Below are positions 11,459 to 19,441 of a stretch of DNA of 64,000 nucleotides, one piece after another. Numbering within the stretch: the stretch's first letter is position 1; every line of letters starts with the position of its first letter. The notes below the pieces were generated by a model. That model searched no databases, was not told the origin of the DNA, and saw nothing but the letters and a program-made list of their open reading frames with translations. Origin of the DNA: JAJPJE01 sp963848375 (GTDB taxonomy: Bacteria; Acidobacteriota; Terriglobia; Terriglobales; Acidobacteriaceae); NCBI GenBank assembly GCA_963848375.1, contig CAWKDK010000014.1, positions 310,001-374,000 of the forward strand, written 5' to 3'. The position numbers were made by a program, and so were the translations under genes.

Positions 11459-12703
11459 ATGCTCGATCGCGATCAACTCCGGCAAGCAGGTCGAGAACGC
11501 ATCGAGCGCATTCGAGCCGCCCTCACGCAGAACCAGCTTGCAGGCGTGGTGTGCACGCTTCCCAGCAACGTCCTGATGCTCAGCGGATATCGGCCGGTTG
11601 TGGGCATGAGCGCGGCGATTGCTCATCGCGACGGTGGATTGCTGCTGATCGTTCCTGAAGACGAATCCGAGCTTGCTGCGAAGAGCTGGGCGGATGAGGT
11701 AAGAACCTATCAGCCGGAATCGCTCGACCGATTATCGGATCCTGCAGATGCCATTCGTGAGCCGCTGCGCAAGGCGCTCCACGATCTGAAACTGCAATGC
11801 GCTGACTTGGGATACGAATTTGAGGCCGCTGCCGAACCTGCTTATTACTCCGGCGCGTATCTGTTTCAGGGAAGCATCGTCGGCATTTTGCACGACGTGG
11901 TGCCTTCGGCGCCACTGCGTCCTGTGGACCGTATGCTGAGCGGCTTACGCGCAGTGAAGACGGCGTATGACGTCGAGTGCATTCGCCTTGCCTGTACGGT
12001 TGCGGGCGAAGCGTTCGTTCGCGGACGCGACCAGTTGACCGAAACGCACACGGAAGCAGAGATTGCCGCCTATTTCCGCGCTGGCTTCAGCGAGATCGGA
12101 TTGAAACACGAAGGTGTCGAGCGAGCCGACGGATTTGCCTGGTGCATGTCTGGTCCAAATGCAGCGAACGCCGCAGCCGCATTCGCAACAACTGGGTTGC
12201 GAAGAGTGCGTACGCGAGAATCCGTGTTAGTCCATGCAAACTCTTATGTCGATGGCTATTGGACCGATATCACGAGAACGTATGTTCTTGGCGAGATCGA
12301 TGGCTCGCTGCGCAATGTCTATGAAGCGGTGTTCGCTGCGCGCGCGGCGGCGCTGGCTGAAATCAGGCCCGGCGCGAAGGCTGCTGACGTCGATCGCGCA
12401 GCCCGCGATGTTTTGAAATCACGTGGCTTCGAAGGTCGCTGTCCGCATTCCATCGGTCACGGCGTTGGTTTCAATGCGGTGTCGGCGAATGCGCGCCCGC
12501 GGCTGCATCCGAAGTCGGACGAGACGCTTGAGATCGGAATGACATTCAACGTCGAGCCTGCTATCTATATCGACGGTGAACTCGGCGTGCGTCATTGCGA
12601 TATGGTTGCGGTCACCGAAAGCGGCATGGAACTGCTGACGCCGTTCCATGCCACGCTGAATGAGCTGTTGGTAAATCCAGTGGCGACGCTGAAAGCGGGA
12701 TAG
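11459..12703 (+). CDS. M24-family (Xaa-Pro peptidase-like) protein with altered metal ligands
   Basis: Creatinase-type N-terminal domain (about residues 1-150) followed by an M24 'pita-bread' domain. Present are the Asp of VDGYWTDITRTY, the His of IGHGVGF and the Glu of FNVEPAIY. The first metal Asp, expected in a DFG-like position, is replaced by His (VLVHANSYVDGY). The last metal Glu, expected in RIED, is replaced by Cys (VRHCDMVAV). It may be a sub-family with another metal or activity, not a standard prolidase. ATG 11459 is chosen; TTG at 11441 would add six residues, and neither has a clear ribosome-binding site. It stands alone between the oxidase operon and a convergent gene. Confidence 0.82.
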   Translation: MLDRDQLRQAGRERIERIRAALTQNQLAGVVCTLPSNVLMLSGYRPVVGMSAAIAHRDGGLLLIVPEDESELAAKSWADEVRTYQPESLDRLSDPADAIREPLRKALHDLKLQCADLGYEFEAAAEPAYYSGAYLFQGSIVGILHDVVPSAPLRPVDRMLSGLRAVKTAYDVECIRLACTVAGEAFVRGRDQLTETHTEAEIAAYFRAGFSEIGLKHEGVERADGFAWCMSGPNAANAAAAFATTGLRRVRTRESVLVHANSYVDGYWTDITRTYVLGEIDGSLRNVYEAVFAARAAALAEIRPGAKAADVDRAARDVLKSRGFEGRCPHSIGHGVGFNAVSANARPRLHPKSDETLEIGMTFNVEPAIYIDGELGVRHCDMVAVTESGMELLTPFHATLNELLVNPVATLKAG

Positions 12704-12741
12704 GCGCGCCGCAAAATCAAAATATCGAACACAAGGTCTCT

Positions 12742-12783
12742 CGACTTCGGACGGAGCAAAGCCCCGTCCTCCGCTCGAAATGA
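12742..12783. repeat. Intergenic palindromic repeat (degenerate dispersed element)
   Basis: Between two convergent genes. GGACGG (12749-12754) pairs with CCGTCC (12764-12769) around AGCAAAGCC. The flanks CGACTTC and CGCTCGAAATGAC are of the kind found in short dispersed repeats of such genomes. Related fragments occur near 19410 and 25980. Confidence 0.5.
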
Positions 12784-12797
12784 CATGTGCGCGCGGA

Positions 12798-13895
12798 CTA
12801 CATTCCGGGCTGCGCGACCCTCGCCGATGTCTGAACAGCAGAAACCGTCTTCAGCATCGCCCGCTCGCTCGGCGAAAAACTGCTGTAGACGCCCGAGTTG
12901 ATCTGACGCTCGCGTGCCGCAGGGGGCATCGCTTGCAGTGTGCGAATCGCGTTCTGCACCTCGCGGCGGTGCTGCTGCGCGGGCGACTGCACCGCTGTAC
13001 GAATCACCCTTTCGGGATCTCGATTCGGCGCCGGTGTGAAGACCGCCGCTCTTACCACCTGGCGTTCTTCCGGCGAGAAACTCGCGTACAGACCCGTCGC
13101 CAGTTCACGCTCACGAGCCGCTGGTGGCATCCCGCTCAGAGCTCGAATGGCATTCCGCACTTCGGGGCGAGCTTCTGGAACTTGCCGCACAGCCGTCTCG
13201 GCGAGCTGCTGACTAGTCGGCCCAACGTAGTTCGTCGACTGGGGATTCGCGTAATCGGTGTTCGAGTACCCGGTCGGGTAGTTGTTCTGATTTTCCTGAT
13301 AATCCTGGCTATCTATGCTGTACGAACCTGGGTTGTAGGAACCTGGATCCGCTTGCGAATAGCCCGACGGGCCATAGCAGGGCGAAGCATAGTAGCAAGG
13401 CGGAGCCGTCGGAGGCGCCCACCACCACGGATTGTAAGCATAAGGATACGGGTAGGCATATCCAGGTCCCCAGAAGCCTCCAAAGTTGAAGCTGAGTCCG
13501 ATGCCCCAGCCTCCCCATCCGAAGCCGGGATAGCCCCATCCGCCCCAGCCAACCGGGTAGCCCCAGACCGACCGCCCCAACCGCCTGCCCCAGCCATAGG
13601 CGCGTCCGGGGTAAAATCCAGCGCCGCGGTAGCCGCCGTAAACCGGGCCGTGAGCCACACTGTGGAATCCAGTTGCACCACGATAACCGCCGCCGTAGGC
13701 AGCGCCACCGTGGAATCCGCCTCCACCGCCGTGGAAGCCACTACCGCCTCCGCCGTGGAAGCCACCGCCACCACCATGGAAACCACCGCCGCCTCCATGA
13801 CCGCCGCGCTGAGCAAGAAGAGGTTCAGTCGTCAACCCGAGCGCCAGCGACACGACCACCGCGCAGAGAACTTTCAGAAAGGAACGTTTACCCAT
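12798..13895 (-). CDS. Secreted Gly/His/Tyr-rich protein with DUF3106-like repeats
   Basis: A 365-residue exported protein. ATG at 13895 is chosen because it gives a signal peptide (MGKRSFLKVLCAVVVSLALG, cleavage after LLAQ). The open frame extends 91 codons upstream with no signal features. After the signal come GGGGFHGG repeats (about residues 30-60), a Gly/Tyr/Trp/Pro-rich segment, and two C-terminal repeats, MPPAARERELATGLYASFSP and MPPAARERQINSGVYSSFSP, which resemble DUF3106. Low-complexity composition suggests a surface or envelope protein. Its function is unknown. Confidence 0.75.
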   Translation of the reverse strand: MGKRSFLKVLCAVVVSLALGLTTEPLLAQRGGHGGGGGFHGGGGGFHGGGGSGFHGGGGGFHGGAAYGGGYRGATGFHSVAHGPVYGGYRGAGFYPGRAYGWGRRLGRSVWGYPVGWGGWGYPGFGWGGWGIGLSFNFGGFWGPGYAYPYPYAYNPWWWAPPTAPPCYYASPCYGPSGYSQADPGSYNPGSYSIDSQDYQENQNNYPTGYSNTDYANPQSTNYVGPTSQQLAETAVRQVPEARPEVRNAIRALSGMPPAARERELATGLYASFSPEERQVVRAAVFTPAPNRDPERVIRTAVQSPAQQHRREVQNAIRTLQAMPPAARERQINSGVYSSFSPSERAMLKTVSAVQTSARVAQPGM

Positions 13896-14035
13896 GGCAG
13901 TAACTCCGGCAGAGCGCCCCGCTGCCCGAAACGACTTTAGTTTATACCCATTGCGAAGGACCTGCTGATCCGCCCCTCGACATGTTGCTTGACAGCCTTT
14001 TCGATGGAATGTATCTCTGCTTACACTAAAAGGGG

Positions 14036-14398
14036 ATGGCAGAGATGGCGAAACTCTCCCGTATTGCTCCAGAGGTTCCAGTTCCGCGCTTACGCGAGGC
14101 GATCGACTACTACTGCAACAGGCTCGGCTTTGAATTGGCTGCGGAGTATAGCGACGTAAGTTACGCAATCGTGGAGCGCGATGGCGTCGCGATTCACCTG
14201 TTTCAACAGGATGCAGAAGACCAGCCTCCGGTCAGCTTCCACGTGTTCACGCATAGCCTGGAGGACCTGCACAGTGAATTCCGCACGAGGGGTGCGGCAA
14301 TCTGCCAAGACATTGTGCGCAAGCCTTGGGGGAATCGCGACTTCCGCGTGAACGACTGCGCTGGGAATGTCCTGAAGTTCACCGAGTCGGCAGCTTAA
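14036..14398 (+). CDS. VOC-family (glyoxalase/bleomycin-resistance-like) protein
   Basis: A 120-residue single VOC domain: PVPRLREAIDYYCNRLGFEL opens the first beta-alpha-beta module, and NRDFRVNDCAGNVLKF closes the second with a possible metal residue. The substrate cannot be told. Start is ATG 14036; ATG 14045 is nearly as good, because AGGGG ends only one base before the first and about ten before the second. It is divergent from the Gly-rich gene and followed 12 bases later by a membrane protein gene. Confidence 0.85.
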   Translation: MAEMAKLSRIAPEVPVPRLREAIDYYCNRLGFELAAEYSDVSYAIVERDGVAIHLFQQDAEDQPPVSFHVFTHSLEDLHSEFRTRGAAICQDIVRKPWGNRDFRVNDCAGNVLKFTESAA

Positions 14399-14409
14399 GT
14401 GAGGTAGGT

Positions 14410-14874
14410 ATGCAGATCGCCTTTTCGACCCTGATTATCTTGCAGTTCCTGGTTGTGACTCTTCACGATTGGCTCGATATTCCCGGCTGGACGCATGGAA
14501 AACAAGTGCAAGCTGCTGTGGGAAGGCGCAAGTTCTTCCTGGTAACGCTCGTTAACGCACTGTTTCCCGGACTCGCCGTGACCTTCATATTTCTGTATCG
14601 CCACGGGCACAGGCCAGTGTTTGTCACCAACTACTGGTTGATCTACGCGGCGGTGACCGTATTCTCGGCCGTCATGATGTGGTACGTGCCCTACGTGTTC
14701 GGCGCCGACGAGAAAACCAAACGCATGTATCAGACGATGTACGCGGGTACGAAACAGGTTTTACCGGCCCGTGGCGATAACCCCCGTCCTAATCTGCTGC
14801 ACTTGTGTTTTCATGCGCTGTTCTTACTTACGTTGGTATTCGCTGTAGTTGTCCGCTTTGGCGCGCGAGGTTAG
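14410..14874 (+). CDS. Small integral membrane protein of unknown function
   Basis: A 154-residue protein with four predicted helices: FSTLIILQFLVVTL, KFFLVTLVNALFPGLAVTF, WLIYAAVTVFSAVMMWYV and LLHLCFHALFLLTLVFAVVV. I do not recognise the family. ATG 14410 is preferred over the longer open frame because GAGGTAGG precedes it directly and the upstream part overlaps the VOC gene. It is probably co-transcribed with the VOC gene. Confidence 0.7.
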   Translation: MQIAFSTLIILQFLVVTLHDWLDIPGWTHGKQVQAAVGRRKFFLVTLVNALFPGLAVTFIFLYRHGHRPVFVTNYWLIYAAVTVFSAVMMWYVPYVFGADEKTKRMYQTMYAGTKQVLPARGDNPRPNLLHLCFHALFLLTLVFAVVVRFGARG

Positions 14875-14925
14875 TGGCGCGTCAAGAGGCCTTGCGTAAA
14901 ACAAGAAGAATCTCAGAATGCCAAA

Positions 14926-16188
14926 ATGAACAACAGGATTCTGATTGCAGTTTGGTTTTTCACGGCGAGCCTTGGTCCGGTCGCAGCCCAGCAGATTGAG
15001 ATCAATCCAGCGCGGATAGCGTTAGACGAGTGTACAACCATACAGGTCCGGGGTATTACACCGGGGGCCCACGCTATCATTCAAGCCCACCTCAAAGATG
15101 GGGAGGACCATCCTTGGGAATCTCGTGCGGAGTTTGTCGCCGACGCACAAGGAATCGTTGATACATCCAAGCAGGCGCCCGTTAGCGGTTCATATAAAGA
15201 TCCGTCGGCAATGGGACTTGTATGGTCAATGACGCCGACCAAGAAAGGCGTCGAAAGATATCACCCTCCGCAAGTGCAACCGCAAGAAATCGATTTCGAT
15301 GTGATTGTAGGTGGTAAACAGGTAACGACGGCACGGCTCGAACAGGACGCGTTTAGCGACTTTCGCCAGACGGCTGTTGACAATGACATTCATGGCGTTG
15401 TGTTCTCGCCTCTCTCGCCTGGCCGCCATCCGGGCGTTCTTGTTGTCGGAGGATCTGAAGGCGGCGTTCCCGCAGATAAGGCCGCGTGGTTGGCCTCGCA
15501 CGGTTATGTTGCTCTGGCATTGGCCTATTTTCGATATGCAGACCTGCCGCCGAAATTAGAAGCTATTCCACTCGAGTATTTCGGGCGCGCTTTGGGCTGG
15601 ATGTTGAATCGTTCCGACGTCTTACCTGATCAGGTGGGAGTAGTTGGAACTTCTCGTGGTGGGGAATTGGCTCTGCAACTTGCGGCTATGTACCCGCAGT
15701 TGAAGGCGGTTGTCGCGTACGTTCCGGCGAACGTTCGTTATCCGTCCTGCTGTGGAGATACCTCCGTCCCTTATGCATGGAGTTGGCAGGGACGAGGTCT
15801 GGCTTTTGCCATGCCGTGGCGGCAGGAAAACCCATTGAATTTGATAAATGCGGAGATCTCCGTCGAACACATTCATGGTCCGGTACTCCTGATCGGCGGG
15901 GAGGATGATCACGTCTGGCCCTCTGCCGCGATGGTTGATGCCATTGCGGCCCGACTTAAGAGAGACCACTTCCCTTACGAAGTCGAAGTGCTGAAGTATC
16001 AGCACGCCGGACATCGGACAGCGCGCCCCGAGATCGTTCCTACTTGGCACGGGATCGAAAGACACCCGGTGTCCGGCAAACCGGTCGATGTTGGTGGGAG
16101 TCCCTCCGGTGATGCCGAGTCGTCGATCGATGCGATTCCGAAGGTGCTTGCATTCCTACAGGCGGCTCTGAACACTCCGGCGCACTAG
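14926..16188 (+). CDS. Exported acyl-CoA thioesterase/BAAT-family alpha/beta hydrolase
   Basis: A 420-residue protein with a signal peptide (MNNRILIAVWFFTASLGPVA), an N-terminal Ig-like BAAT domain (about residues 25-135) and an alpha/beta-hydrolase domain. The nucleophile elbow is GTSRGG (Ser), the acid is in GGEDDHVWPS and the His is in YQHAGHRTA. The family acts on acyl-CoA thioesters or transfers acyl groups to amino acids. An exported bacterial member is unlikely to meet CoA, so the substrate is uncertain. It ends seven bases from the convergent leuD gene. Confidence 0.83.
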   Translation: MNNRILIAVWFFTASLGPVAAQQIEINPARIALDECTTIQVRGITPGAHAIIQAHLKDGEDHPWESRAEFVADAQGIVDTSKQAPVSGSYKDPSAMGLVWSMTPTKKGVERYHPPQVQPQEIDFDVIVGGKQVTTARLEQDAFSDFRQTAVDNDIHGVVFSPLSPGRHPGVLVVGGSEGGVPADKAAWLASHGYVALALAYFRYADLPPKLEAIPLEYFGRALGWMLNRSDVLPDQVGVVGTSRGGELALQLAAMYPQLKAVVAYVPANVRYPSCCGDTSVPYAWSWQGRGLAFAMPWRQENPLNLINAEISVEHIHGPVLLIGGEDDHVWPSAAMVDAIAARLKRDHFPYEVEVLKYQHAGHRTARPEIVPTWHGIERHPVSGKPVDVGGSPSGDAESSIDAIPKVLAFLQAALNTPAH

Positions 16189-16195
16189 ATTCTTG

Positions 16196-16789
16196 TTAAA
16201 CCGCTCGATGCTGCTGCTCGTACGCCGTGATCTGGTCTTCGTGGCGTAGCGTGAGTCCGATGTCGTCGAGGCCGTCGAGCAAACAGCGCCGCCGGAACTC
16301 GTCGATCTCAAACGACGCGGAGAAGCCCTTGTCGTCGTAGACCTGCTTAAGTTCCAGATCGATGGTGAGCTGGTAGCCCTCGGTATCTTTCGCGCGCTTC
16401 ATCAGCTTATTTACTTCGGACTCGGTGAGAACGACCGTCAGCAGTCCATTCTTCCCGCAGTTGTTGGAAAATATGTCGGCAAACGAGGGAGCGATGACGG
16501 CGCGGAATCCGTAGTCGCCCAGCGCCCACGGCGCGTGTTCCCGCGAGGAACCGCAGCCGAAGTTTTTCGCCGCCAGAAGAATGCTTGCGCCCTTGTAGCG
16601 CGGGGCGTTGAGGATGAACTCCGGATTCGGTTTCCCGTCGGGCGTAAAGCGCCAGTCGTTGAAGAGGAACTGGCCGAAGCCGGTGCGCTCGATGCGCTTC
16701 AGGAACTGCTTGGGAATGATCTGGTCGGTATCGACGTTGACGCGATCGAGCGGGATGACGATCCCCGTGTGCTGGCGAAACGGTTCCAT
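16196..16789 (-). CDS. leuD: 3-isopropylmalate dehydratase small subunit
   Basis: Small subunit of the enzyme that isomerises 2- to 3-isopropylmalate in leucine synthesis. The 197 residues match the LeuD swivelling domain: DRVNVDTDQIIPKQFLK, then LAAKNFGCGSSREHAPWAL, which forms part of the active site, and IFSNNCGKNGLL. The ATG at 16789 shares one base with the leuC stop (TAATG), so the subunits are translationally coupled. Last gene of the leu operon. Confidence 0.96.
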   Translation of the reverse strand: MEPFRQHTGIVIPLDRVNVDTDQIIPKQFLKRIERTGFGQFLFNDWRFTPDGKPNPEFILNAPRYKGASILLAAKNFGCGSSREHAPWALGDYGFRAVIAPSFADIFSNNCGKNGLLTVVLTESEVNKLMKRAKDTEGYQLTIDLELKQVYDDKGFSASFEIDEFRRRCLLDGLDDIGLTLRHEDQITAYEQQHRAV

Positions 16790-18201
16790 TAGCGGTACTC
16801 CCAGTGGCGCACGTCGGTGAAGTGGCCGGTGACGGCGGCAGCAGCGGCCATTGCGGGGCTGACGAGATGAGTACGTCCGTCGCGGCCCTGGCGGCCTTCA
16901 AAATTGCGGTTGCTGGTGGAGGCGCAACGCTCGCCCGGTTGTAGCACGTCGGGATTCATCGCCAGGCACATGGAGCAGCCCGACTCGCGCCACTCGAAAC
17001 CGGCGGTGGTGAAGATCTCGTCCAGTCCTTCTTTTTCGGCCTGTACTTTTATCTTCTGCGAACCCGGAACCACCATGGCCTGTACGCGCGAATCCACGTG
17101 ATAGCCCTTGATCACTTTCGCGGCGGCGCGCAGATCTTCGATGCGCGAGTTAGTGCACGATCCGATGAAAACACGATCGACCTTGATGGTCTGGATCGGA
17201 GTGTGCGGCGACAGCGCCATGTATTCGAGTGCGCGCTCGGCAGCGCGGCGATCCGCATCGGTACTGGCGAAGGTCGGATCGGGAACTTCGCCCGTCACCG
17301 GAACCACCATGCCGGGATTCGTTCCCCAGGTGACGTAAGGCGCGAAACTGCTGGCATCGATCTCGACGATGCGATCGTAGTGCGCGCCGGGATCGGTGTG
17401 CAGCGTCTTCCAGTACGCGAGCGCCTTGTCCCAGGCCGCGCCATGCGGCGCATGATGCCGGCCTTTCAAGTAAGCGAAAGTGGTTTCGTCGGGCGCGACC
17501 ATGCCCGCGCGCGCGCCGGCTTCGATGCTCATGTTGCAGAGCGTCATGCGGCCTTCCATCGAGAGCGCGCGGATGGCTTCGCCGGTGAATTCGAGGACGT
17601 GTCCGGTGCCGCCGTCGGTGCCGATCTTGCCGATGATGCCGAGCGCGAGATCTTTCGCGCTCACGCCGGCGGGCAGCTTGCCTTTTACATCGATCTGCAT
17701 GGTGCGCGGCTTCTGCTGTGGCAGGCACTGTGTGGCGAGAACATGCTCGACTTCCGATGTGCCGATGCCGAAAGCCAAGGCACCGAACGCGCCGTGCGTG
17801 CTGGTGTGACTGTCACCGCAAACGATGGTCAGGCCGGGCTGGGTGAATCCGAGCTCGGGTCCGATGACGTGCACGATGCCGCGATCTTCCGATCCCATGT
17901 CGAAGAGCTGAATCCCGAACTCGCGGCAGTTCTTGCGCAGCGTCTCCATCTGTTTTTCGGAGATGGGTTCGAGGATGGTGAGCGCGAGCGGCGTCGTCGG
18001 ATTGTTGTGATCGACGGTAGCGATGGTGCGTTCCGGGCGGCGAACCTTGCGCCCTGCGGCGCGCAGACCATCGAAGGCTTGCGGCGAGGTGACCTCGTGA
18101 ACCAGGTGCAGGTCGATGTAGATCAGTGGTGGCTGATCGCTGGGCTCGCAAATTACGTGCTCGTCCCAAACTTTCTCAAAAAGTGTGCGTGGCTTTGACA
18201 T
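16789..18201 (-). CDS. leuC: 3-isopropylmalate dehydratase large subunit
   Basis: Large, aconitase-like subunit, 470 residues. Cluster ligands appear in IGSCTNSRIEDL and SGCSMCLAMNPD, and the substrate loop region in CGDSHTSTHGAFGALAFGIG. ATG 18201 (MSKPRTLFEKVWDEHV) is the family start; the open frame extends 25 codons further upstream without similarity. It follows leuB by 80 bases that contain a strong hairpin, and is coupled to leuD. Confidence 0.96.
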   Translation of the reverse strand: MSKPRTLFEKVWDEHVICEPSDQPPLIYIDLHLVHEVTSPQAFDGLRAAGRKVRRPERTIATVDHNNPTTPLALTILEPISEKQMETLRKNCREFGIQLFDMGSEDRGIVHVIGPELGFTQPGLTIVCGDSHTSTHGAFGALAFGIGTSEVEHVLATQCLPQQKPRTMQIDVKGKLPAGVSAKDLALGIIGKIGTDGGTGHVLEFTGEAIRALSMEGRMTLCNMSIEAGARAGMVAPDETTFAYLKGRHHAPHGAAWDKALAYWKTLHTDPGAHYDRIVEIDASSFAPYVTWGTNPGMVVPVTGEVPDPTFASTDADRRAAERALEYMALSPHTPIQTIKVDRVFIGSCTNSRIEDLRAAAKVIKGYHVDSRVQAMVVPGSQKIKVQAEKEGLDEIFTTAGFEWRESGCSMCLAMNPDVLQPGERCASTSNRNFEGRQGRDGRTHLVSPAMAAAAAVTGHFTDVRHWEYR

Positions 18202-18246
18202 GGGAACTGCTGGAACTCCTGATCTGCTTTGAAGTCTAAAAGAGGT

Positions 18247-18270
18247 GGGGCAGGCACTCAAACCTGCCCC
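18247..18270 (-). repeat. Intercistronic hairpin between leuB and leuC
   Basis: Perfect 8-bp stem, GGGGCAGG (18247-18254) and CCTGCCCC (18263-18270), with an 8-base loop. No long T-run follows on the minus strand (ACCTCTTTT), so it may be a weak terminator or an mRNA-stability element that separates leuAB from leuCD expression. Confidence 0.6.
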
Positions 18271-18281
18271 GTTCACTTGGA

Positions 18282-19397
18282 CTACACAGCGTGGTATGCA
18301 CGCCGGTTGTCCACGACTTCGGCCAGTGCCTGTTCGACAAGCTTGCCCATTTCCGTGGTGCTGACTTCGAACTTGCCTTCGCGCGCCAGATCCTTCGTGC
18401 GGTATCCGGAATCGATGACCTTCACGATGGCCTGCTCGATGTCGCGCGCTTCCTGCTCGAGCTTGGCGGTGTGGCGCAGCAGCATCGCGGCCGAGGCAAT
18501 CGCGCCGATCGGATTGGCGATGTTCTTGCCGGCGATATCGGGCGCCGAACCGTGTACCGGCTCGTAAAGATCGACGTCGCCGCCGATGGTGGCAGACGCC
18601 AGCACGCCGAGCGAGCCGCTGAGCACGCCGGCTTCGTCAGAGAGGATGTCGCCGAACAGGTTCTCGGTGAGCACCACGTCGAAGCTCGTGGGCGCCGTAA
18701 CCAGGCGCATCGCGCAGGCGTCAACATAAGTGTGTTCGAGCTTTACGTCGGGATACTCTTTGCCGAGCAACGTGACGACCTGGCGCCAGAGCTGCGAGGT
18801 TTCGAGGACGTTGGCTTTGTCGACCGAGGTCACTTTCTTGCGACGCTTGCGAGCGAGTTCAAAAGCAACGCGGCCGACGCGCTCGATCTCTTCGACCGAG
18901 TACCGCATGGTGTTGAAGGCTGCTTCGTGATTCGCGCCAACGAATCCGCGCGGCTCGCCGAAGTACAGGCCGCCGAGCAACTCGCGCACGAACATGATGT
19001 CGGCGCCGCGAACGATCTCTTCTTTCAGCGGAGAGCAATCGGCGATGCCGGGATAAACGATTGCGGGACGAAGGTTGGCGAATCCCTTGAGCGCCTTGCG
19101 CAAGCCGAGCAGGCCAGCTTCGACGCGCTTTTCAGGCGGAAGGTGATCGTACTTTGGCGATCCCACCGCGCCCAGCAGAACAGCGTTGCTGTTCAGGCAG
19201 CTCTCGATGGTCTCTGCCGGCAGCGGTGTTCCAAACTGATCGATGGCTACGCCGCCGATCGCGCGCTCGGTGAATTCGAACTCGTAGTTGTTCAGGTCAG
19301 CCACGCAGCGCAGAATGCGCACCGCTTCCCGAGTGACTTCGGGACCGATGCCGTCGCCGGGCAGGACCGTGATCTTGAGCTTCATGCTTGGAGACAA
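18282..19397 (-). CDS. leuB: 3-isopropylmalate dehydrogenase
   Basis: NAD-dependent oxidative decarboxylation of 3-isopropylmalate, third step of leucine synthesis. The 371-residue enzyme shows ITVLPGDGIGPEV at the N-terminus, the substrate-binding Arg region, RELLGGLYFGEPRG, and the cofactor region PVHGSAPDIAGKNIANP. Start: TTG at 19397 lies seven bases after GGAGGT, whereas the ATG at 19385 is 19 bases away from it, so TTG is preferred. It follows leuA by 44 bases. Confidence 0.95.
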   Translation of the reverse strand: MSPSMKLKITVLPGDGIGPEVTREAVRILRCVADLNNYEFEFTERAIGGVAIDQFGTPLPAETIESCLNSNAVLLGAVGSPKYDHLPPEKRVEAGLLGLRKALKGFANLRPAIVYPGIADCSPLKEEIVRGADIMFVRELLGGLYFGEPRGFVGANHEAAFNTMRYSVEEIERVGRVAFELARKRRKKVTSVDKANVLETSQLWRQVVTLLGKEYPDVKLEHTYVDACAMRLVTAPTSFDVVLTENLFGDILSDEAGVLSGSLGVLASATIGGDVDLYEPVHGSAPDIAGKNIANPIGAIASAAMLLRHTAKLEQEARDIEQAIVKVIDSGYRTKDLAREGKFEVSTTEMGKLVEQALAEVVDNRRAYHAV

Positions 19398-19441
19398 CTT
19401 CTAAACCTCCAGTGTCATGCGGAGCAAAGCGAGATAAACGC

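Noticed and set aside
17098..18198. Long open frame (366 codons) on the plus strand opposite leuC
   Set aside because: Shadow of leuC in a GC-rich gene: no ribosome-binding site, no domain pattern, and leuC itself is certain.
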